NCBI GenBank assembly: GCA_030847615.1
Contig: JAUMIR010000005.1
Location: 239,916,645-239,980,644 of the forward strand
Reading direction: 5' to 3'
Source: Gambelia wislizenii
Taxonomy: Eukaryota > Chordata > Lepidosauria > Squamata > Crotaphytidae
DNA: 64,000 nt
The notes below the pieces were generated by a model. The model made no database searches. It saw only the letters and a list, made by a program, of their open reading frames with translations, and was not told the DNA's origin. Shown one piece after another: positions 56,520 to 64,000 of this stretch. Numbering within the stretch: the first letter of the stretch is position 1; the number at the start of each line of letters is the position of its first letter. The translations under genes were made by a program, and so were the position numbers.

Positions 56520-56786
56520 ATGAAACAGACACTAATCAGCCTGGCATTTCTATACCCAGAAACTAAATCATTCAGTTACACAAATTTACATATACTCCCC
56601 AACAGGGGTTCACGGGATATAAACTCCACACACACTCCTACCCAACCCTTCTCTGAAGATGCCAGCCACAGACGCAGGCGAAATGTCAGAAAGAAACAAT
56701 TCCAGAACATGGCCTCACAGCCCAGAAAAAAACCAAGGAAAATCTTATGGATACTGGCCGTGAAAGCCTTCTACTTCACACAGAAT
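56520..56786 (+). mobile_element. Penelope-like 3' end with hammerhead-like core
   Basis: CCCAGAAACTAAATCATTC, ACATATACTCCCCAACAGGG, TCTGAAGATGCCAGCCACAG, AACATGGCCTCACAGCCCAG and ACTGGCCGTGAAAGCCTTCT follow the order of the family also seen at 42750. CTGAAGA (56653-56659) and GAAA (56680-56683) with pairable segments between and around them resemble a type I hammerhead ribozyme. The family name is tentative. Confidence 0.55.
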
Positions 56787-57433
56787 GGGATTGTTTAGAT
56801 GATGAAAAAAATATCCTCACAGAATGTGGGCAGAATACCTTTTGTTCAGGTGACCTCCTGCTGGATTTGCCATATTGGAAAGGAGGTGGGGCTGAAAACT
56901 CCAAGTAGTTCACAATAACAGCTTTCGCTGTTTCTCATGATCTTTTTTTTTTTTTAATGTGAAAATGGGCATAACCACCCATCTGAACAACCAATTCGAA
57001 TTGGGGCATATCCAGGAAGGCAAATATAATTGGTTGGATGTGCACAGGGGTGGGCTTGCCAGCAACAAAGCAGCCAGAGTCGCCATTGTTTTCTTGGGGA
57101 GGGGGGAACGATCAGCACTTTTTTTCGAGTGGCAGAGCAAGAAAAAATGTTTTTAAGCAGACAATTGCTCTTCCACATCTCTTATTTAGCAAAGCAAAGC
57201 AAAGCAAAAAAAAAAAAGGGGGGGGAGAAATGGAGGGAGCTTTTGATTGAATAATAAGGCAAATAATTCACTTGTGGTCACCATCTTTTCTTGAGAGCAT
57301 GTGAACTTTAAACTCAGATAGCTTTCCATGCCAGCGATCTTGCAAATGAATCATGGGGACAAATGAACACTGCTGCACTAGTGAGGTAATGCACCATTTT
57401 CCACAATTAATTCTCCCATCTGACTAAGCCCCC
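56787..57433. mobile_element. Harbinger-like MITE, GGGCTTGTCTA family, eroded
   Basis: Left end GGGATTGTTTAGATGATG, right end reverse-complemented GGGGGCTTAGTCAGATGG. It shares AATTCACTTGTGGTCACCAT, CCATATTGGAAAGGAGG and CCAGCAACAAAG with the copy at 50570. It contains AAAGC units followed by an A-run and a G-run at 57194-57227. The target duplication (AAT/TAT) is imperfect. Confidence 0.65.
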
Positions 57434-57959
57434 TATGTTCTGTATTGGAGGGAAAGATTCTATACTGTAGCTCATAGCTTCCTCTGAGATCAAATCCTAA
57501 CTACTGTATTATCTTTCCCCAATATTGGTAGCAACAGAAGGCTACAGGAGTAAAGTTGAATGAGCTAGCTCCTAAAAAGACTGAAGTGAATAGAAAATAC
57601 CCATGAGAAGACTGAAAAATGAAGCAGGGATAAACAACAATCATAAATGTGTATGGTTTTAAGGAAAGCCCATAGAAATCACTCAGCACATGCATCACTG
57701 CAGAAATCAATGTATTTATACGGAACCTTATCTCATGGTCTCAATATGTGAATCAAGCAAATTGGGAATCAATAAGCACTAGGACAATCATTTAACAATA
57801 GTGGTGCTAATAACAACCAATGCAATTTTCACTCCAGAGCCATTATGTGTGCTGTCATCACAGGGGAAAAGGGGGGAAAAAACACCTGGAGTCAACAATT
57901 AGAATAAACCATGCAAGGTGTTTAGAAATGAAGGTTTTCAACAGCCTTTTAACAGAGCC
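57434..57959. other. unassigned sequence
   Basis: Nothing recognised. Confidence 0.3.
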
Positions 57960-58265
57960 CTTAAAATAGAGGTGGCACATGTCAGGGGTTTGGGGGCTGC
58001 ATAGCCTTCCCCCGCAACCAGAGGACTTTGCAGGCTCAGCACACTCCTTTAGAATAATTTATTTTTTTCCCCAAAAATGCCCCCAGGCCACATTTTAAGT
58101 CACTTCTTGTTGAAAAAAAGAAAAGAAAACTCTCTTCTGGCCATAAAAAACTCAGGGTGGACCATACATGTGCAAAGATAGCTTCCCACACACCCCAGGG
58201 GGGCATTGAGGGGGAAATGGTTTTCTAAAAATTGTGGGCCCTGAGGGCCAAAAAAATAGCTCCAG
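57960..58265. mobile_element. hAT-like MITE fragment
   Basis: AGAGGTGGCACATGTCAGGG, CCCCCAGGCCACATTTTAAG and GTGGGCCCTGAGGGCCAAAA match the motif set of hAT MITEs seen near 9850 and 16640. The ends are not defined. Confidence 0.35.
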
Positions 58266-59144
58266 GGATTTCTTCCACCCTTGTCCTAGAGCAAGAGAGA
58301 CTTCATTTAAGCACAAGATATATTTATGTTATTTTCTGTTTGTTGGTCTAAGCTACACCTCTCAGTTCCTGCAGCAGTTAGTCTTCTGTTTATTCAAAGT
58401 TTGTCCTCCATTTTGTCATCTGTGGTTTTTTTCTCTCTCCCCTCAGTGTTTGAAGAGAACATGCTACAGAGCCTCTCACCCTGAGATGTTATCAAATATT
58501 CCATATTTGCAAATACAGCTACTGTGCATGGGGTTGTTTTGTTTAAAGGAAAAGAAAAGGAAGCTTGCTTTATTTCTCCACTAGACCCTTGTGAGGGGGG
58601 CAGCAACATGGGACTGTTTGTTGCTCACCTTGTGCTTAAGGATGCTAATTACTCTGTTTGTGAGAAACACTGCTGCCTCTCACATTCCTCAAAAATATCT
58701 AGTCTATTGTTCTCCCTTCCATGTTTCTCACCCACTAGAGAACAACCATTGAATCAAATGTGGCAACCCTGACTTCAGCTTGCTGTGTTTGCTGCCCAAT
58801 GACAAAAGATGGTAGCACAGGCAGTGGAAAGGTTTAAAGTAACTACTATGAATTAATACATTCTCAAAACTAAATTATACAGAAAAGTGCACCTCTAGAG
58901 CCCCTTAGAATATACAAGAAGTTTCAGGTATCTTTGGACTACGATGGCATTTTGGAGCTATAGTGAGGAAAATGAAATGGTGTTCAATAAAGTTCACCCG
59001 AGACCCTTTCAGAAGAAATTCTCCAGAGAACCTTTTAGAAGAACCTCTCCATTGGACATAAATATGATGCCTGGAATTAATTTTAATTTCATACTATATT
59101 AATTTGTCTCTTGTGTATTCTTCTGTTGAATGGAAATCGTCATT
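58266..59144. other. unassigned sequence
   Basis: Nothing recognised. Open frames at 58234-58772 lack domains. Confidence 0.3.
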
Positions 59145-59280
59145 ACAACCCTGTGAAGTAGCTTTGACATAGAGAAAGCAAGTGGCCAAGGTGATAAACT
59201 GAGCTTAACAGCACATGTGAAGATTCCAGCCTTGAGCTCTCTGCTCCAAGTCTGACACTAACCACTATATAGAGCTATGT
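59145..59280 (-). mobile_element. tRNA-derived CORE/L2-tailed SINE, reversed
   Basis: TTACAACCCTGTGAAGTAGC, GAAAGCAAGTGGCCAAGGTG and CACTAACCACTATATAGAG are the reverse of the SINE type seen at 46727. Confidence 0.55.
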
Positions 59281-61377
59281 TCTTAGGCTGAAATTCTGTA
59301 GAAAGCTGGTGGAGTATAAAGTTCCACAAAGGTATTTATGTGGAGTCCAGGCTGTCAGGGTGGGTGGATGGAGCTAGCCCAACAACAGTGCAAATTAGCT
59401 TTTCCATCACCACCTAGCCAATCAGTGACTGTTTGAGTCAAAGCAGCAGAGCTGTGCTTGGGTGCAAACCTCTTGTTCAGGAAGTACCAGTTACCTTCTT
59501 ATGCAATGTCATAAAAAGTAAATCTGTTCATATAACCCCTGGTTATGTTAATGTAAAGCTCCAACAGTGTTGTGGACTTTGTTTTTAATTACTAAATCCA
59601 TGTCAGTCATGACCTCCTGAAATGGGAGAAGACAGTATACACTCAAATAAGAAGATGACAGTGCCCTGTGCCATAGGGACCTTGTAAGGATAAGTGCATT
59701 AACAAAATTATAAAGTCTTGTAAAGTAACTTCTACAGTCAGACCAAAAGGGGTGAAAAGCTTTAAAATGCTTTGATGATCATCTGGAATAGGAGACAGAC
59801 AACCAGCCTGACATCAAACTCATTTTGCAACTATGCTGCAGAGAAGGATGGAGGAGAAATTTGGTTGGTTTGTATTTTAATGCAAACATACCTAATTTTG
59901 TACTTTCAAACTAATACACAAACTGAAACTCAGTTATCCTGAGTTCAGAAATGTTCATATTTCTGACTCTTGCACTGGATTTCTCCAATTCAAAACACAT
60001 ATAAAAATGCATTTAATTGTATATTTGTATATGTTGTATATTTGTATATTCAAAAATTTTAGACATATTGTTCAATATTGGTACTTATCTGAATTATACT
60101 AGGAAGTTTCCAATTTTTTAAAAAAAACTATATTCTTATGTAGATGTTTATGACAGAAAATTATTTTAATGAAGACATTCCAGAATTTTTTAAAAAACCC
60201 TATATTCTGGGACAGGGGTACACAGAAATGCCTATATTCATGCAAACAACATTCAAATGTACATTCTATTATGAGTATATATCGACCACAGTTGCATACA
60301 AGAATGCATGCATTATGAGGGATAGGCACAAAATGTTGTATGGATTTTCATGGGGACATGAAAAAAAAAACACAGATTGCAGGCTGAAACCAATTTAAGA
60401 CTGGAGAAGTGAGAAACAGAGCGAAACTAAAATTGATAGGTTTGTCAATCCCTAACTACAGACTCCATTCAGCAGACCATCCTGGCCAGAGAATCAATTT
60501 GTCATGGCCAGAATAATAGACCTTTTCCTATCAGATGACTCTTTCATGTCCCTGCATGGGTTCTCTAGTATTCCAGGTTCACTGAAGGTTTTCCACACTG
60601 TAATGTTTATTTCAAAAAGGCCTATTCAAAAAAAAGCATTTTATTTTGTTTGTATATATTTTTATTGGAGTACAGGGTCATGGCGAGAAGGGAAGGTTTA
60701 GGGCTTCCAGCAATTGCAAGATCATGCTGCGAGCCAAAGCAAACATTATTTCACTCTTGAAATCATATGAGATGAGACTGCTGGAAACCAGCGGTGCTCC
60801 ATCTTGTATATTTTTTGAGCATGTGTAATAGGCAGAGAGTTTCGGGTTTATTTTCCTTTTCTGTGGATTAGTTTAGTAGTACTCCTAAAAAAAAGAACTC
60901 CTCCCTTCATTTTGTCTGCTATGCTATTCATTTTGCCAGAATGGATCTCCATAATGATACACAGTCCTGTAGACACCAATAATAGACACCATGTGAGATA
61001 GAAAACTTCATGGGTCCAGAATGAAAACCTGAAACTGGATTCTAAGGCCATCCTGTTGGTGATGTACACAGGCATAAACTCCTGTTAGACTGTATATGCC
61101 CTTTCTAGATTGTCGCATGGAGGTATCAAGTATCTCCTTCATACAATCATCCTGCCCCCTGGAGACAGCCTACCCTGTCAACTGCTGGAGTAAGCCTCTG
61201 TGGCTTTTTAGTCCAGGAGGTCTGGGAGCTTACAATCATTTGTGTACCCCACTACATGGCCATGGGCACCATCAGCTTTCTTGTTCTCTCCCAGTTCCAT
61301 ATGGGTTGTGCATAATTCTTCCTTCTTCCTATGTATAAATCCATGGATGTTTTAATGTATTTCTAATTTCTAACCTG
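59281..61377. other. unassigned sequence
   Basis: No gene seen. Around 59880-60400 is very AT-rich with scattered GACAGAAAAT-like motifs. Confidence 0.3.
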
Positions 61378-61405
61378 TTGTTGTTGTTGTTGTTGTTGTT
61401 GTTGT
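61378..61405. repeat. (TTG)n microsatellite
   Basis: Nine TTG units. It could be the remains of a LINE or SINE tail, but no element was recognised on either side. Confidence 0.9.
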
Positions 61406-61756
61406 CATCTTCTTGTCTTTTTTCTTTTTTTGGTCTTCACCTTTTCCATTGACCAAAGTGTGTTTGTGTAGATTTTTTGAAACATTTGCCTTTTTAGCCA
61501 GGTGTGGTTTTGAAATACACACATGCTGTTGTGTCCATTGTTTGCTTCCAAAACACACCACAAGCCTCACAAACATACACATTTCCAAGGCAAGAGGTGC
61601 TCTGTTTTGTTGCCAGTCTCAAGATGTTTGATATTATTTTGCAACAATAAGAATCAAAAAGATTTCATTTCCATATGTGGAAAAGGACCATCTTCTACAG
61701 AGAATCATGGAAAAGCAGTACATAAATCCATTCAATAAATAATCTATTTCAAATAA

Positions 61757-61979
61757 TACAGGTTGACCCCCCTATCTATGGGGGATACATTCTATGACCC
61801 CCTGTGGATACCTGAAACCATGGATAATAGGGAACCCTATTATTTTCAATGAGAAAAACACCATAAGTTGACCATAGAATTTCATTGGAGGTCTTAAAAA
61901 TGCCTATAGAGAACTTTTTTCAGACTTGGATAAGTGAAACCATGGATACCAAATCTGTGAATATAGGGGTCAACCTGCA
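61757..61979. mobile_element. Tigger/pogo-like MITE, copy 8 (GGTTGACC type)
   Basis: TACAGGTTGACCCCCCTATC at the left and AATATAGGGGTCAACCTGCA at the right. The centre pairs with the copy at 32581. Confidence 0.8.
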
Positions 61980-62071
61980 TTTTAAAATCTGGAAACATTT
62001 TCTTCTTTAAAAGAAAATGAAAGGATTTCTTTGCTGAAGAAATCTGGGTACACATTCTTCCCATGATGTTG

Positions 62072-62290
62072 GTGATTGTTGTGCACCTTCAAGTAATTTC
62101 CAATGTATGATGATCTTACAGAGAATCTGTCACAGGATATTCTTGGTTAGATTTATTCAGAGGTTTGCCATTGTCTTCCCCTGAGGCTGAGAGACTGTGA
62201 CCTACAAGAAGTCACTCAGTGATTTTCCATGGCTGATTAGGGATTTGAGCTCTGGTCTCCCAAAGTCCTAGTCCAACACTCCTCCCTCCC
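62072..62290 (-). mobile_element. tRNA-derived Sauria-type SINE, reversed
   Basis: Reversed end TTGTTGTGCACCTTCAAGTA, middle GGTTTGCCATTGTCTTCCCC, TGAGGCTGAGAGACTGTGAC, and head ATTTGAGCTCTGGTCTCCC then AGTCCTAGTCCAACAC. Confidence 0.75.
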
Positions 62291-62371
62291 ACGCTCTCTC
62301 TTTACCCATCTTCACAGAATTTTCCTTGTACAGGATTCAAGTCAGCTTACAAGCAATTAAAAACTGGATAA

Positions 62372-62600
62372 TACACTAAAGGCACCAGATCCTGTCTGAT
62401 TTTGGAAAATAAGCAGGGCCAGCCCCGGTTAGTACTTGGATGAGAGACTCTCAGTAAATACCAGGTGCTGTAGGCTACATTTCAGAGGAAGGAACGGGCA
62501 AAGCCACCTCTGAATATTCCTTGCCTAAGAAAACCCTGTGAAATGCATGGGGTCTCCATAAGTCAACAGGTGATTTGAAAGCACATACGCACACACACAG
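62372..62600 (+). mobile_element. 5S rRNA-derived SINE with Bov-B tail
   Basis: CCAGATCCTGTCTGATTTTG, GGTTAGTACTTGGATGAGAG, CAGGTGCTGTAGGCTACATT, then CCTTGCCTAAGAAAACCCTG and GTCAACAGGTGATTTGAAAG. The 5S part lacks its first bases. Same family as 6996. Confidence 0.8.
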
Positions 62601-63600
62601 AGCTACACATGCAGGTTCTCCTTCCCCATGTTACATCATACTAAACATCTGAAGTTGGGAGACAAAGCACCGGGCTTAAGAAACACATCTTCTAGGTAGA
62701 CTTCAAAATCTACATCACTATTATTATCATTTTTTAAAAAAAAGTTCTGAACACTGTGCAACAAATGAAAAACAACCTAACACCTTTTTGACCAATATGA
62801 GCAAAAGAAGCGGTATGCCAAGAGATTATTACTTCTTCTCGAAAGTTATAAGCCTTTCTAAAATGAGGGTTCATAATGAAAGTGCATCATCTCTTCATCC
62901 ATAACAGGAGAATTGAGATGGCAAGGTGATCATAATGCAGTACCAGTGGGAAATAAACACACATCAATAAATCTTATTATTTCTATAACCATGTTGCAGC
63001 ATGAGCAATTTTAATGAGAATAACAAAAAGGTCTAGCCTCATAGTTTATGCTACAGTCATACTCTCTAGTGTAGCTTAGCAGGTCAGAGGAAGACTCTTC
63101 CCAACCTCAGGGCTAGGGTGGGGGCTATGCCTATAAAAACAGTGACCTTTCCACTTTCCTGTGATTTAGAAACCTGGTGTCTCCTCCAGTATGTAAAAGG
63201 CATCATAATAACTGTTTAGAAATTGCAGAATATACTTATGCCCATTCACTGAGAGATTTTTAGGACTAGATCTTTAAGTGATGTGATTTTGGCATAACTT
63301 AATTGACAGTGACGCTACACTGGTATTTATCAGCTGAGAATGAATTCTGGAAAGTATATAAATGGCTATTCACTTCAAGATGGTCTAGACAATTGAGTCC
63401 TGGATGTACTATGATTTGATCTCTATGACTACACTTCCAGGAGGGCATTGCTTCCAGTAACATCATTTAGCTTTAGCATTTGGATGATGCAGCAAGCTGA
63501 GGATTTGTAAATCTTGTCTACGTAAAAAAGATCACACCCGTACAGTATTAATTTAAGGCAAATATATTGTCTGAGCCCTATGTTATACAGGGTTAAGAAT
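62601..63600. other. unassigned sequence
   Basis: Nothing recognised. Confidence 0.3.
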
Positions 63601-64000
63601 CCACTGTTGCTCTTGGTCTTTGTAGGATTTAAGAATGGAGATAAAATCTATGAGTTTCCCTTCTTTAAAAAAACTAAAATCTCAACATCTTTCTGTCCAG
63701 AATGATAAAGAAATCCCAATTGAGGAGGTAAAATCTTATAAATATTTAGGAGTGATTTTTCAGCCCTCAGGTTCCTGGTATGTTCAATCCATTGCAAACA
63801 TCCAGAGAAGTATCAAGTCAAGTCAGGCTCCTGGTATGTTCAATCCATTGCAAACACCCAGAGAAGTATCAAGTCACTTATATCTTTCTTTTTTGTTAAA
63901 GGAGGTCAACACGTTACATCAGTTATACAGGTCTTCAATACTAACGTATTGATTGGCACAGATGTTATATGATGCACAGTGGTGTGTATATAGCAACTTT
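63601..64000 (+). pseudogene. non-LTR reverse transcriptase fragment, runs off the window
   Basis: The frame from 63635 gives SFPSLKKLKSQ and IPIEEVKSYKYLGVIFQPSG, where YLGV is the usual motif after the RT thumb in many LINEs. A 56-bp tandem duplication (units at 63767 and 63823) shifts the frame within the following segment. The frame then continues toward TLHQLYRSSILTY and a stop. The remainder beyond 64000 is not visible. Clade not assigned; it differs from the L2, CR1 and Bov-B copies here. Confidence 0.6.

Noticed and set aside
1..64000. CRISPR arrays, operons, ribosome binding sites, bacterial genes
   Set aside because: Composition and repeat families are vertebrate. No spaced direct-repeat arrays or dense coding were seen.

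Overview
The window reads as non-coding DNA from a squamate reptile (lizard or snake). The evidence is its repeat content: Bov-B/RTE-like, CR1-like and L2-like LINE fragments, a tRNA-derived Sauria-type SINE, a 5S-rRNA-derived SINE with a Bov-B-like tail, and several MITE families with the look of reptile DNA transposons. I found no intact host gene, functional RNA gene or CRISPR array. Almost all open reading frames are short and without recognisable content. The longer meaningful ones belong to decayed retrotransposons. All family names are from memory of their hallmark sequences, not from a search.

Layout. 0-11 kb: mostly unassigned sequence with an L2 3' end, SINEs, two foldback elements, a 5S-derived SINE and a Bov-B-like tail. 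11.4-15.8 kb: a MITE followed by the largest element, a near full-length but frame-broken L2-like LINE on the minus strand with endonuclease and reverse transcriptase. 17-21 kb: a CR1 3' end, small MITEs and an LTR-like block. 24-25.3 kb: a Bov-B-like tail interrupted by two different MITEs. 26-28.4 kb: a solo-LTR-like element, a Sauria SINE, an L2-like end split by another LINE with a target duplication, and a head-to-head pair of LINE ends. 31.8-38.5 kb: Tigger-like MITEs, two CR1 copies and foldback elements. 40-43 kb: Harbinger-like MITEs, an unclassified 0.5-kb repeat and a Penelope-like insertion. 45.2-46.3 kb: a LINE insertion with an inverted 5' part and a 13-bp target duplication. 50.5-57.4 kb: further Harbinger-like MITEs, the second copies of the 0.5-kb repeat and the Penelope-like element, and a 1.85-kb hAT element. 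61.7-64 kb: a MITE, two SINEs and a LINE fragment running off the end.

The most unusual locus is the hAT element at 53935-55784. It has matching terminal repeats and a perfect 8-bp target duplication, and it carries a GC-rich 663-nt block that looks like a host exon with both splice sites. The block encodes a decayed coiled-coil protein segment, so this looks like transposon capture of a gene fragment. Second is a candidate hammerhead-ribozyme core in the two Penelope-like copies. Third is the 5'-inverted LINE insertion, which fits twin priming.
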